Notes: generated by a model from the letters alone, not told the origin. Counted from the stretch's first letter, positions 15,967 to 25,670 are shown. The stretch is DNA of 64,000 nt from Pseudomonadota bacterium (GCA_023423535.1 JAFAFL010000082.1:1-64000), one strand, 5' to 3'. Numbers and translations are program-made.

Positions 15967-17465
15967 AGCCCTCCGCATCCATCACGGCAGCGCTCCTCGC
16001 GGGCTTCGTTGCGCTGGGCCTGCTCGGCACCGGCTGCCCGAACACCGAACCGCCGGCCGACGGAGACGGCGGAACGAAGGCCGAGGAGTGTCAGTCGCGC
16101 GCGGACTGCGCGGTCGAGGGCCAGGTCTGCACCGCGGGAAGCTTCTGCGCGGACTGCGAGACCTCGGGCCAGTGCCGGCAGAAGGAGGAGTGCCGCATCG
16201 ACGCGGAGGCGAACACCAGGCGGTGCGCGCTGCGGGCGGGCTGGGGCGCCGACTGCGAGCAGAACGCGCAGTGCAGCGCGGGCCAGTGGTGCGTGCAGGG
16301 CCTGTGCAGGGACTCGAGCGAGGTGCAGCAGTGCCCCTCCGGCGTCTCGACCGAATGCCCTGCGAACATGCGCTGCAACGCGGTGAACTTCGTCTGCGAA
16401 GAGGACCTCGGGTGCTCGGAGAACGCGGACTGCTCGCCGGGTGAGGTCTGCAACACCGGCTCGCATGCGTGCGTGCCGCGCTGCACCGAGGAGACGCAGA
16501 GCACGGTGTGCCTCGGCGGCGAGCGCTGCGTGAACGAGCGCTGCGTGCAGTGCACCGCGGACGCCGAGTGCGGCATCGGCCTCTTCTGCGATGCGGCGGG
16601 GAAGTGCGTGTCGAAGGAGCGCTGCTACCTCGACCGCGACTGCAAGGTGCCGCTCATCTGTCACCGGCCGACCGGGCAGTGCGTGGACAAGCCGCCGCCG
16701 TGCGTCTCCGACGAGAACTGCGCGCCGGACCAGAAGTGCAACGTGGGCACCGGCAAGTGCGTGCCCCGCAACTGCCAGCCGGACCTCTTCGAGCCGAACA
16801 ACGAGGCCGCCACCGCGCGCGGCGTGCCGGTGAACGTGACCCACACCGCGCTGACGCTCTGCGAGGGTGACGTGGACTTCTACGCCTTCACGCTCTCGCG
16901 CGGAGACGAGCTGTCGGCGCTGGTGGACGCGGATCCCTTCGCGGAGAACACCTTCACCACCGTCATCCAGGACGGCAGCGGGCGCTCGCTCAGCGCCGGG
17001 CGCTTGTTGACCTCCTACGTGGCCGCGGTGCCGGACACCTACTACGTGGCGATCAGCAGCACCGACCCGTTCCAGAACTACGACGTGCGCTTCCTCCTCA
17101 GCCGCGGGTCGCCCTGCGACGACGACGGCTGGGAGCCGAACGACCTCTCCTCGCAGGCCACGCCGGTGAACAGCGCGGGCCTCGTGGACGGCGCCATCTG
17201 CCCGCAGGACAAGGACCACTTCTCCGTGCCGGTGCCGGCGGGGAAGGGCGTGCGCGTCTCGCTCACCGGGTACCAGTCGTCGGGTGGGCTGCTGACGATC
17301 TGCGCCTTCGAGGGCGGCACGCAGCTCGGGTGCTCCGACGATCCGCAGACGCCGATGGTCGAGGCCTCCGCGGCGCAGGTGGGCGGCAAGACGGTGCTCG
17401 TGCGCGTCAGCGCGGCGGACGAGCGCACGCAGAATACGTACTCGCTGAGGGTGGAGCTCCCATGA
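15963..17465 (+). CDS. Cys-rich repeat lipoprotein with two PPC-like domains
   Basis: 500 residues, ATGA overlap with the previous gene. Lipobox LGTGC (Cys25). Residues 50-285 hold repeated cysteine modules of the type C-x-x-D-x-x-C-x-x-G-x-x-C (for example CQSRADCAVEGQVC, CTADAECGIGLFCD), which should form a disulfide-bonded rod. Two domains follow, each with D-x-(F/W)-E-P-N-(N/D) (DLFEPNNEA, DGWEPNDLS) and later D-x-D-x-(Y/F), the pattern of bacterial pre-peptidase C-terminal (PPC) domains. No protease domain is attached, so these probably serve as binding modules. Confidence 0.85.
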   Translation: MKPSASITAALLAGFVALGLLGTGCPNTEPPADGDGGTKAEECQSRADCAVEGQVCTAGSFCADCETSGQCRQKEECRIDAEANTRRCALRAGWGADCEQNAQCSAGQWCVQGLCRDSSEVQQCPSGVSTECPANMRCNAVNFVCEEDLGCSENADCSPGEVCNTGSHACVPRCTEETQSTVCLGGERCVNERCVQCTADAECGIGLFCDAAGKCVSKERCYLDRDCKVPLICHRPTGQCVDKPPPCVSDENCAPDQKCNVGTGKCVPRNCQPDLFEPNNEAATARGVPVNVTHTALTLCEGDVDFYAFTLSRGDELSALVDADPFAENTFTTVIQDGSGRSLSAGRLLTSYVAAVPDTYYVAISSTDPFQNYDVRFLLSRGSPCDDDGWEPNDLSSQATPVNSAGLVDGAICPQDKDHFSVPVPAGKGVRVSLTGYQSSGGLLTICAFEGGTQLGCSDDPQTPMVEASAAQVGGKTVLVRVSAADERTQNTYSLRVELP

Positions 17466-20400
17466 CCCCGTCTTTCGGAAGAATCCTGCTGGCGCTCTCG
17501 CTCGCCGCAGTGCTCGCGGGATGTCCGGACGATCCCCAGCCGCAGACGGACGGGGGCACCGACGCGGGCGAGGTCGCGGACGCGGGCACCGACGCAGGCA
17601 TCGACCTCCCGGACGCGGGAGGCGGTGACGAGGACGGCGGCGTTCCTCCGGAGCTGACGCTGCAGCGCGTGTTGCCGCCGCGGGCGCCGACGACGGGCGG
17701 CGTGCAGACGACCTTCCAGGGCTCGGGGTTCGTGCGCGGTACCGGCGAGCGCGTGACAGAGGCGAAGGCGCGGACGACGATCAAGTTCGGCTCGAACATC
17801 GTCCAGGACTTCCAGATCATCGACGACGGGACGATCGACGTGCGCGTGCCCCCCGGGAAGGTGGGCCTCGGCAACGTCACCATCACCAACGACAACGGCG
17901 AGTTCACCTGCAAGGGCTGCTTCACCTACTTCGAAGAGGTGGTGCTGAAGAGCGTCTCTCCAAAGGAGGGCCCGCTGCGCGGAGGCACCGAGGTCACGCT
18001 CACCGGCCAGGGCTTCACCGACGAGCTGATGGTCCTCTTCGGCTCGCAGTTGGTGGCAGAGCCGTTCCTCGTCTCCTCCACCGAGGTCCGCGTGATCGCG
18101 CCGCGCGGCGTCGAGACGGGGCCGGTGGACATCACCGTCTATTCGAAGAACGGCGTCGGCGTGCAGCGGCGGGTGTTCCGTTACTTCGACGATCTTCGAA
18201 TCACCGAGGTGACGCCGCCGGTAGGCCCGCTGGCGGGCGGAGACGAGATCACGATCCTCGGCAGCGGCTTCGAGGGCGCGACGGCGGTGAGCATCGGCGG
18301 CTTCGTGGCGCAGCCCTTCACCGTGCACGACGGCGGGCGCATCACCGTCACCGTTCCGCCGGCCACCGCCGCGGGGGCCGCGGATCTCACGGTCACCACG
18401 CCGCGCGACACGTGGACGGTGCGCAACGGCTACACGTACGTGAGCGGCTCGGGCTTCGTCGTCCACGGCGTGTTCCCGCACGTGGGTCCGGCAGCGGGCG
18501 GCAACGTCGTCACCTTCACCGGCGAGGGCTTCGACACCCCGGGCCTGCAGTTCCTCGTGGATGGCGCTGTCGCCACCGCGCAGGTGCTCAGCGAGAACGT
18601 GGCGAAGGTCACGGTGCCGCCGCGCTCCGGCGATCGCATCGTCGGCGTCGGCCTTCAGGCGGGCGCGCAGACGTGGAGCACGCCGTACCGCTACACCTAC
18701 GGGCTCTCGGTGGCGGGCCTCTCGCCGAACCGCGGGCCGCTCGGTGGTGGAACGGTGACGCAGCTCACCGGCGCGGGACTGCCGGACGATCTGGTGGTGC
18801 ACGTGGGCGCGCGCTCGGCGGCGGTCTCCGCGGGCACCTCCGAGACCGAACGCTCGCTGACCACGCCGAAGGGGCAGGGCGGAGGCGCGGTCGCGGTCTG
18901 GGCGTACGAGGCGAGCGATCCGCAGAACGAGTTCACCCTCCCCGCCGCCTTCACCTTCGACGAGCCGCTCACCGTGGGCGGCCTGCAGCCGAACCGCGGC
19001 GCAATCGCCGGCGGCACGCTGGTGTCGGTGCTCGGCAGCGGCTTCGGCGAGGGCACCATCGTCCGCATCGGCGGGCAGGTCGCGAAGGACATCAAGGTGG
19101 TGGACGCGCACACGCTCTCCTGCCGCACGCCGAAGGGCGAGGTCGGCTCGGTGGACGTGCGCGTGGAGCGCGCGGGGCAGGGCGACGATCTGCCGGGCGG
19201 CTTCAGCTACTTCGATCCGCGGAGCATCAGCGGCGGGCTCTCCGGCGGACCGCTGACCGGCACTCTGAACGTGACGGTGCTCGACCAGTCGCCGGGCTTC
19301 CAGGGCGCGCCGGTGCCGCTGGCCACGGTGATGCTCGGTGCGGATTCGCACACCCCTTTCCAGGGCGTGACCGACGCGCGCGGGCAGATCACCTTCAGCG
19401 ATCCCTCGCTGGTGAAGGCGCAGACGGTCACCGCGTTCAAGGACGGCTACGCGAGCGTGACGGTGACCTCGGTGAACGCGGAGAACGTCACCGTGTACAT
19501 CGCGCGGGTCGGGGGTGACGGATCGCCCGGCTCGCCGCCGCCGGGTCCGCCGCCCTCGGTCATCAGCGGACGAGTGACCGGCTTCAAGCCGCCGCGCATC
19601 CTCAACAGCAACGAGTCGCTCGAGGCCCGCGTGTTCGTGTCGCAGAACTCGCTCTACGCGTCCGCGCCCTTCCGCGCGCCGCCGAACCGGCAGGGACAGA
19701 AGTGGCAGGTGACGAAGGAGGGCGGCGAATACCTCGTGCTGACCTCTGCCGGCCTGCGCGCGGTGTACGCGGTGCTCGGCGTCTATGACCGGGTGACGCA
19801 GAACTTCGAGCCCTTCCTCATGGGCATCAAGCGCGGCGTCACGGTGACGAGCGACAAGCCGGCGACGAACATGGACATCATCCTCGACATGCACCTCGAC
19901 ATGACGGTGCCGGTCACGGTGGATGGGCCGCTCACCTTCACCGACGCGGTGACGGGCGAGAGCGTGGCGGCGAACAACGACCTCTACGGGTTCCTCGACC
20001 TCGGCGCCGAGGGCTTCATCCCCAACCCGAACAACTGGGGCGTGGGCACGACGTCGTTCACCTCCGTGTCGTCGAACGCGAACACGCTGAGCTTCCCGCA
20101 CTTCCCCCGGCTCGACGGGTCGAACTTCATCTTCATGAACCTGTCGCTGGCGCCCGAAGGCTCGCCCTACAGCATCTACTACCGTCGGCAGCCGGGAGAC
20201 CTGACGAAGGGCCTCACCATCGGGCCGATGTTGCCCACGCTGAGGGTCACGCATCCGACCTCGACCGCTGCATGGAACGGGACGATCACCTGGGCGCGCG
20301 ATCCGGGACCGGCGGCGGACATCCACCAGGTGCTCGTGCTCAAGCCCACGCTCGCGGGCGCGGTGACGCTGTGGTCGGTGATGCTGCCGGGGAGCGACAC

Positions 20401-20587
20401 CCAGGTGACCCTGCCGCCCGCGGCGGTGCAGAAGCTGCGGACGGAGGAGGCGGGCAACACGCTGTTCGTGCAGGTGCTCAGCAGCCGCTCGCCGAAGTTC
20501 AGCTACAACCAGTGGACGTACGACACGCTGAGCGGAGTGACCTGGTCGAGCTACACGCTCGCGCTGTCCGACGGGTTCGTGCCGTAG
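17462..20587 (+). CDS. Large IPT/TIG-repeat lipoprotein
   Basis: 1041 residues, ATGA overlap with the gene before. Lipobox VLAGC (Cys21), then an Asp/Gly-rich spacer. Six IPT/TIG immunoglobulin-like repeats can be counted by their opening S/P-x-x-GPxxGG signature (LPPRAPTTGG, SPKEGPLRGG, TPPVGPLAGG, FPHVGPAAGG, SPNRGPLGGG, QPNRGAIAGG), covering about residues 60-590. A carboxypeptidase-regulatory-like domain follows (about 595-690; PLATVMLGADS, GQITFSD), then about 330 residues of unknown beta-rich sequence. A long extended adhesin-like structure is expected on the cell surface. Confidence 0.88.
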   Translation: MTPSFGRILLALSLAAVLAGCPDDPQPQTDGGTDAGEVADAGTDAGIDLPDAGGGDEDGGVPPELTLQRVLPPRAPTTGGVQTTFQGSGFVRGTGERVTEAKARTTIKFGSNIVQDFQIIDDGTIDVRVPPGKVGLGNVTITNDNGEFTCKGCFTYFEEVVLKSVSPKEGPLRGGTEVTLTGQGFTDELMVLFGSQLVAEPFLVSSTEVRVIAPRGVETGPVDITVYSKNGVGVQRRVFRYFDDLRITEVTPPVGPLAGGDEITILGSGFEGATAVSIGGFVAQPFTVHDGGRITVTVPPATAAGAADLTVTTPRDTWTVRNGYTYVSGSGFVVHGVFPHVGPAAGGNVVTFTGEGFDTPGLQFLVDGAVATAQVLSENVAKVTVPPRSGDRIVGVGLQAGAQTWSTPYRYTYGLSVAGLSPNRGPLGGGTVTQLTGAGLPDDLVVHVGARSAAVSAGTSETERSLTTPKGQGGGAVAVWAYEASDPQNEFTLPAAFTFDEPLTVGGLQPNRGAIAGGTLVSVLGSGFGEGTIVRIGGQVAKDIKVVDAHTLSCRTPKGEVGSVDVRVERAGQGDDLPGGFSYFDPRSISGGLSGGPLTGTLNVTVLDQSPGFQGAPVPLATVMLGADSHTPFQGVTDARGQITFSDPSLVKAQTVTAFKDGYASVTVTSVNAENVTVYIARVGGDGSPGSPPPGPPPSVISGRVTGFKPPRILNSNESLEARVFVSQNSLYASAPFRAPPNRQGQKWQVTKEGGEYLVLTSAGLRAVYAVLGVYDRVTQNFEPFLMGIKRGVTVTSDKPATNMDIILDMHLDMTVPVTVDGPLTFTDAVTGESVAANNDLYGFLDLGAEGFIPNPNNWGVGTTSFTSVSSNANTLSFPHFPRLDGSNFIFMNLSLAPEGSPYSIYYRRQPGDLTKGLTIGPMLPTLRVTHPTSTAAWNGTITWARDPGPAADIHQVLVLKPTLAGAVTLWSVMLPGSDTQVTLPPAAVQKLRTEEAGNTLFVQVLSSRSPKFSYNQWTYDTLSGVTWSSYTLALSDGFVP

Positions 20588-20604
20588 CTTCAGAGGTCTC
20601 CAAG

Positions 20605-21774
20605 GTGAACAACGTGGACAAGGGTCTTCTCAGGACGGGTGCGCTGCTGGCGGCGGGTGTGCTGGCGCTGATGCTCGCGGGCTGTCGGGATGGGACGGAG
20701 ACCGAGGGCCTCGGGTGTGCGCAGGACAGCGACTGCGGCAGCCCGGTCTCCGCGTTCCGGTGCGAGACGCAGACCGGCGTCTGCTACTGCCGCACCAACG
20801 ACGCCTGTCCGCCGCGGCAGTTCTGCAACACCGCGGGGTTCTGCCAGGACAAGTCCGGCTGCGAGAAGAACTCGGACTGCCTCGGCGCGGACCTCTTCTG
20901 TGACACCTCGACGGGAACCTGCCTGTCGTACGGACGCTGCTCGAACGACCTGCACTGCCCGCTCGGCCAGGTCTGTGACACCGCGCGCGCGTCCTGCGTC
21001 GAGGGCTGCCGGACGAACGGCGACTGCCCCGGCGTGTCCTGCCGCTGTGGTGACGGACCCTGCGCGTGCACCGGCGGGACGGACGCGGAGCGCGCGGCCT
21101 GTGAGGTCGGCGTGTGCGACCAGTTCTTCTGCTCGGACGAGACCTTCTGCAACTACGGCGAGCTGTGCGGGCAGCCCGCGGATGGCGGCACCGGCACCGG
21201 CCGCAACGAGTGCTACACCGACTACGACCCGCAGCGCCGGCCCTACTGCGACGGGTGCATCATCGGCGCCGAGCGGCCGTGCGGGACGGGGCCGAACTAC
21301 TGCCTCGTGGACAACGCGAACCCGGGGAACAGCTACTGCGGCGCGGACTGCTCGCAGGGGCAGAGCTGCCCGCGAGGGTTCAACTGCTCGGACGTGATCG
21401 TGGTGATGCGGCAGTGGCAGTGCGGCCCGTCGATCGGCGGCTGTCCGACGAACCCGAACATCCCCTGCGCGGAGGACGTGGACTGCCCGCGCGGCGGCAC
21501 CTGTCACAAGAGCGCGGGCGCGACGACAGGCCTCTGCGCGCCGGCCTGCGCGGTGGGCGAGGGCAACACCCAGGGCTTCTGCTCCTGCCTCGTGGACTCG
21601 GACTGCGCGCAGGAGACCTGCAGCATGGGCGAGTGCTCCATCTCGCGGCTGCCCTGCACCTACGACTCCCACTGCCGCACCATCCGCTGCGTGGACTTCA
21701 ACGGGCGCGGCGGCTGCCTCATCGGTCAGAACTGCGCGCCGGGCGACGGCTTGAACTGCCTCGACTTCGACTGA
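20605..21774 (+). CDS. Cys-rich surface lipoprotein, last gene of the operon
   Basis: 389 residues. GTG 20605 is chosen because AGAGG lies eight bases upstream; a second in-frame GTG is three codons later. Lipobox MLAGC (Cys27). Almost the whole mature protein is cysteine modules similar to those of the third operon gene (CAQDSDCG, CEKNSDCLGADLFCD, CSNDLHCPLGQVCD, CLVDSDCAQETC), with some 50 cysteines. It starts 17 bases after the previous stop and so belongs to the same transcript. No catalytic domain and no C-terminal sorting signal were seen. Confidence 0.85.
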   Translation: MNNVDKGLLRTGALLAAGVLALMLAGCRDGTETEGLGCAQDSDCGSPVSAFRCETQTGVCYCRTNDACPPRQFCNTAGFCQDKSGCEKNSDCLGADLFCDTSTGTCLSYGRCSNDLHCPLGQVCDTARASCVEGCRTNGDCPGVSCRCGDGPCACTGGTDAERAACEVGVCDQFFCSDETFCNYGELCGQPADGGTGTGRNECYTDYDPQRRPYCDGCIIGAERPCGTGPNYCLVDNANPGNSYCGADCSQGQSCPRGFNCSDVIVVMRQWQCGPSIGGCPTNPNIPCAEDVDCPRGGTCHKSAGATTGLCAPACAVGEGNTQGFCSCLVDSDCAQETCSMGECSISRLPCTYDSHCRTIRCVDFNGRGGCLIGQNCAPGDGLNCLDFD

Positions 21775-21969
21775 GTCAGGCGGCCTCGGCCGCAATCGGA
21801 AGGCCCGGCGTGCCCGGGGCGCGAAGCAGCGCGAACCGGCTCGTCGCCCCGCCCGGTGACGCGATCCGCTGCACCGTCGTCGTGAAGCGATCGCTCGCGC
21901 GACCGATGAGTTTCGTCTCTCCCTGCCGTCCGAGGGCGGAACCTATCTGGACGAAGGACGAGGGACTCG

Positions 21970-23262
21970 ATGGAACGACGCGACGTGTTGTTGGGAGGCA
22001 GTGCAGCGCTGCTCCTCCCGTTGCTCAACGGCTGCAGGCACGCATCTGGAGCCGGCCCCGCGGCCGCTGCAGCCTCCGCCTCGAACGACGCGCTGCGGGC
22101 GCTGATGGAGGGGGGCGTGACGGCCGGCGCGTGGCCCGGCGCGGTGTGGGCGGTCGCGAACGGAGCTGACGTTCAGGTGGGGACCGCCGGTGCGCTCGCG
22201 GTGGGGAGCAGCGCGCCGATGCAGCGCGACACCATCTTCCGCATCGCGTCGATGACGAAGGCCGTGACCGCGGCGAGCGTGATGATGCTCGTCGAGGACG
22301 GGAAGCTGACGCTCGACGAGAAGGCGGAGCGGCTCTTGCCGGAGCTCGCGAACCGCCGCGTCCTCAAGACGCTCTCCAGCGAGCTGGACGACACGGTCCC
22401 CGCGCGGTCGGCGCCCACGGTCCGGCAGTTGATGGACTTCACCTTCGGCTCGGGGCTGGTGTTCGACCCCTCGCTGCCCTTCAACAAGGCGGCGGAAGCG
22501 CACGGACTGGTGCTCGGGCCGCCGGTGCCGATGACGCCGCACGCGCCCGACGAGTGGATGCGCCTCTTCGGCGAGCTGCCGCTGCTGTTCCAGCCGGGCG
22601 AGAGGTGGCTCTACAACACCGGGAGCCTCGTGCTCGGCGTGCTCGTGCGCCGCGCGGCGGGTGTGCCGTTCGAGACCTTCGTCGCGGAGCGGATCACAGG
22701 TCCCCTCGGCATGCGCGACACCGCGTTCCACGTGCCGCCCGAGAAGCTCGAGCGCTTCGCCGGCTGCGGCTTCTTCACCGAGCCCCAGTCCGGGCAGAAG
22801 CTGCAGATGGATGCGGACGGGGCGAAGAGCGCGTTCGCGAAGCCGCCCGCCTTCGCCTCCGGGGCGGGCGGACTCGTCTCCACCGTGGACGACTACCTCG
22901 CCTTCGCGCGCATGCTGCTGAAGGGCGGCGAGCACGAGGGCCGTCGCCTGCTGAAGGAGGAGTCGGTGCGGGCCATCACCACCAACGGTCTCACCGACGC
23001 GCAGCGAGCCGCGTCGGCGAAGAGCCTGTTCCCCGGCATGTTCGACGCGCACGGCTGGGGCTTCGGCGTCCGCGTGCAGCTCTCTCCCGACGCGGTGGCA
23101 CCGAAGCCGGGTGAATACGGCTGGGACGGTGGCTTCGGCACGAGCTGGTTCACCGACCCCAACGGCGGCCGAATCGCCATCGCGCTGACCCAGTCGGCGG
23201 ATTTCCTCTTCGACGGCAGCACCGAGAAGTTCCGCGCCGCCGCCTACTCCGCCGCGACCTGA
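21970..23262 (+). CDS. Serine beta-lactamase-like hydrolase (class C / esterase family)
   Basis: 430 residues. The N-terminus carries a twin-arginine-like ERRDVLLGG and a hydrophobic stretch ending in LLNGC, so it is exported and possibly lipidated. The Beta-lactamase (PF00144) fold has nucleophile Ser and Lys in IASMTKAVT (S-x-x-K), Tyr in WLYNTGSLVLG (Y-x-N), and a late WDGGFGTSWF in place of the KTG box. This matches the EstB/penicillin-binding-protein-like branch, whose substrates are esters or D-peptides rather than antibiotics. It stands alone. Confidence 0.88.
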   Translation: MERRDVLLGGSAALLLPLLNGCRHASGAGPAAAAASASNDALRALMEGGVTAGAWPGAVWAVANGADVQVGTAGALAVGSSAPMQRDTIFRIASMTKAVTAASVMMLVEDGKLTLDEKAERLLPELANRRVLKTLSSELDDTVPARSAPTVRQLMDFTFGSGLVFDPSLPFNKAAEAHGLVLGPPVPMTPHAPDEWMRLFGELPLLFQPGERWLYNTGSLVLGVLVRRAAGVPFETFVAERITGPLGMRDTAFHVPPEKLERFAGCGFFTEPQSGQKLQMDADGAKSAFAKPPAFASGAGGLVSTVDDYLAFARMLLKGGEHEGRRLLKEESVRAITTNGLTDAQRAASAKSLFPGMFDAHGWGFGVRVQLSPDAVAPKPGEYGWDGGFGTSWFTDPNGGRIAIALTQSADFLFDGSTEKFRAAAYSAAT

Positions 23263-23283
23263 GTGGCCGCCCGGCGCGAGGGC

Positions 23284-23535
23284 CTACAGCTCGACGCCGG
23301 CGTACACCTCGTCCACCGACAGCGACACCCCGAGCGATCCGAGCGGCACCGCGCCGGATCGCGCTTCAGTGCGCAGCCACTCGTCACCTGACGGCGGCCG
23401 CGTGAACACCTCGATCAACGGCTCGCGCTGCGAGACGAGGACGTACTCCCGCAGGCTCGCGAGGCTGCGGTAGTGCCTGAACTTGCCCTCGCGCTTCCAG
23501 GCACCCGTCGCATCGTCGAGCACCTCGATCACCAC
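23284..23535 (-). pseudogene. 5'-truncated Uma2-family nuclease remnant
   Basis: The 83-residue frame is a good match to only the C-terminal half of Uma2 (DUF820) proteins: VIEVLDDATGAWKREGKFRH, SLASLREYVLVSQREPLIEV. Full-length members are about 180-200 residues and carry the catalytic acidic residues partly in the missing N-terminal half. The fragment begins one base beyond the stop codon of the phospholipase D gene, and that gene occupies the sequence where the N-terminus should be. It is therefore a deletion remnant and probably not functional. Confidence 0.7.
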
Positions 23536-23536
23536 C

Positions 23537-24838
23537 TCACGGCCACCGCCCCAACATCCGCGTGAGGTGCCGGGAGATCCTCCGCCACGGGGTCGGCGTC
23601 TCGAGGTCGCTCTCGCGGATCTCCTTCGCGTACCCGAGGTCCCGCTCGAACGTCTTCGCCAGGTCCTCGGCGAGCTTGCGGTCGTCGACGACGATCGATC
23701 CCTCCTCCAGCCGGTTCAGCGAGAGCGGGTCGAGGTTCGTGGAGCCGATGACCGAGAGCCGGTCGTCCACCAGCACGGTCTTCGCGTGCATCATCGACGG
23801 CTGGTACTCCCAGATGCGGACGCCAGCCTCGAGGAGCCTCGGGTAGGCCGCGCGCTGGGCCTCGAGCACCACCTTCCAGTCGTGCACCGGTCCCGCCGCG
23901 AGCACGCGCACGTCCACGCCCTCCCGCCGCTTCTCCTCCAGCAGCTGCAGGATCGCCTCGCTGGGCACGAAGTACGCGTTGCTGATCCACAGCCGCTCCT
24001 TCGCCGACGCGATGACCAGCTGGGTGAGCTTGTCCGCCGCCGTCCCACCGGGGCCCGGACTCGACTTGCTGAACGCCGCGCGGGCCTCGCCCTTCGACCG
24101 CTTCTCCAGCTTTGAGGGCTCGGGCAGCGTCTCCTCCGGCAAGAGCCCTCCGCCGACCTCCTGCCAGTCTTCCGCGAACGCGAGCTGCATCTCGCGCACG
24201 GCCGGCCCGTGGATGAGCGCGTTCGTCTCGCGCCACTGCTCCTCCCCGCTCACCCCGTCCCCGAGCCACGACTCGTGGATGCCGAAGCCGCCGGTCAGCC
24301 CCCACTCCCCGTCCACGATGACGAGCTTCCGGTGGTTGCGCGCGAGCCGCTCGCGGTGCTCGACCTTCGTCACCGGGCGGTAGAGCCGCGCGTCACAGCC
24401 CAGCTGCGCGAGCTTCGGCTGGACCTCCTCTTCGAACGAGCCGGTGGCGCCGAGCGGATCCACCACCACGCGACAGGCCACGCCCTCTCGCCGGTTCGCC
24501 AGGGCCTCGAGGATCCGGTTCGACGGTTCACCCGGGCGCCAGATGAACACCACCACGTGCACGCTCCGGCGCGCCCTACCGATGAGCTCCACCATCCGGT
24601 CGAACAGCGCGCCGTTGTTCACCAGCTCGACCTCGTGTCCCTCGGCGAGCGCCACCCCCGTCGCCTGCAGCAGCGCGGCGTCGAACGACTTCGTCTCATC
24701 CGGCGCCGGAACGTCGTCCGGGTGGGTGAAGGGGACCTCGTTCTGCGTCTGCGCACACGCGGGCGCCCCACCGGCCACCGCACCGACCGCCAGGGCCATC
24801 GCGAGGAGGAACCCTGTCCGTTTTCCGGGCCATCGCAT
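23537..24838 (-). CDS. Phospholipase D / cardiolipin-synthase-like protein
   Basis: 433 residues with an N-terminal signal (FLLAMALAVGAVAGGAPACA). Two PLD (HKD) motifs are intact: NHRKLVIVDGEWGLTGGFG (about 175-190) and MHAKTVLVDDRLSVIGSTN (about 355-375), both with H-x-K-x4-D. Spacing and the FIWRPGEPSNRILEAL region resemble ClsB/ClsA-type cardiolipin synthases. It would act on phospholipids at the outer face of the inner membrane or in the periplasm. The ATG opens the signal peptide; the frame stays open upstream but overlaps the promoter region of the divergent PAP2 gene. Confidence 0.88.
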   Translation of the reverse strand: MRWPGKRTGFLLAMALAVGAVAGGAPACAQTQNEVPFTHPDDVPAPDETKSFDAALLQATGVALAEGHEVELVNNGALFDRMVELIGRARRSVHVVVFIWRPGEPSNRILEALANRREGVACRVVVDPLGATGSFEEEVQPKLAQLGCDARLYRPVTKVEHRERLARNHRKLVIVDGEWGLTGGFGIHESWLGDGVSGEEQWRETNALIHGPAVREMQLAFAEDWQEVGGGLLPEETLPEPSKLEKRSKGEARAAFSKSSPGPGGTAADKLTQLVIASAKERLWISNAYFVPSEAILQLLEEKRREGVDVRVLAAGPVHDWKVVLEAQRAAYPRLLEAGVRIWEYQPSMMHAKTVLVDDRLSVIGSTNLDPLSLNRLEEGSIVVDDRKLAEDLAKTFERDLGYAKEIRESDLETPTPWRRISRHLTRMLGRWP

Positions 24839-24961
24839 GGCCGCAAGGCTGTGCACGGGGCATCGGAGGCGCCCAGGCCCTGCGATGGCTCGTCTGCCTG
24901 CCTGCACATGCGTCACCGAACGGCCCTTGGCACACGGGCAGGCGAGGCACAGCGTGGGCGG

Positions 24962-25657
24962 ATGGTCCCACCCGCAGCGCCCGCCCGCCCTCAGCTCCGC
25001 CTCGGCCTCGCCGCACTGGCGGTCGTCGCGGCGGTGGCGCTCTCCGGGGGCTGGACGACGGGCCCGGACGGCGCACTGGCGGAAGCGCTGCGAAGCGCGG
25101 AGGGCCATCCGCTCGGCGGCGAGAAGCTCGTCGAGCTGTCCCGCGACGTGACCGCGCTCGGCAGCATCCCGGTGCTGGGCGTGCTGACGGTGCTCTGCGT
25201 CGGCGGTCTGCTCCTCCTCCGCCGCGTCGGCGACGCGCTGTGGGCGGCGGTGCTCCTGCTCGGCGGCTGGCCGCTCGCGTTCGGGCTGAAGCTGCTCTGG
25301 AACCGCCCGCGGCCGGAGGTCTTCGAACCCTCCGCCTACACCTTCACGCCCTCCTTCCCCAGCGCGCACGCGATGTTGAGCCTCGCGGTGTTCTCGGGCG
25401 TCGCGCTCATCGCCACCCGCCCTGACGGCCCGCTGCGAAAGCCCGCGCTCGCGGCCGCGGTGTTCCTCGCGCTCTGCGTGGGCATCACCCGGCTCCACCT
25501 CGGCGTGCACCACCCGAGCGACGTCCTCGCCGGCTGGCTCTTCGCCACCGCCTGGCTGCTCGTCATGACCTCGCTGCACCGCAGCGCGTCACAACCGGCC
25601 GCGCACCGTTCGAGCAGTCGTGGCTCGGCCCTTGGGTCGGAGGGCCGCGCGCTCTAG
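24962..25657 (+). CDS. PAP2-family membrane phosphatase
   Basis: 231 residues with about five TM segments. The PAP2 signature is present: KLLWNRPRP (K-x6-R-P), FPSAHAM (PSGH-like, with Ala for Gly) and TRLHLGVHHPSDVLAG (S/T-R-x5-H-x3-D). The predicted substrate is a lipid phosphate such as phosphatidate, phosphatidylglycerol phosphate or undecaprenyl pyrophosphate. It is divergent from the phospholipase D gene, with 123 bases between their starts, so both may be used in phospholipid remodelling. Confidence 0.88.
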   Translation: MVPPAAPARPQLRLGLAALAVVAAVALSGGWTTGPDGALAEALRSAEGHPLGGEKLVELSRDVTALGSIPVLGVLTVLCVGGLLLLRRVGDALWAAVLLLGGWPLAFGLKLLWNRPRPEVFEPSAYTFTPSFPSAHAMLSLAVFSGVALIATRPDGPLRKPALAAAVFLALCVGITRLHLGVHHPSDVLAGWLFATAWLLVMTSLHRSASQPAAHRSSSRGSALGSEGRAL

Positions 25658-25670
25658 ACTCCCGCGCACC

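Noticed and set aside
17078..20326. 1082-codon minus-strand open frame opposite the PPC and IPT/TIG genes
   Set aside because: Arg/His/Val-rich low-complexity translation with no domain; it spans the start and stop of two well-supported plus-strand genes.
13346..21774. TraA-like outer-membrane exchange receptor or MYXO-CTERM protein among the Cys-rich lipoproteins
   Set aside because: No PA14-like lectin domain and no C-terminal MYXO-CTERM tripartite signal were found; the proteins are anchored by a lipobox.
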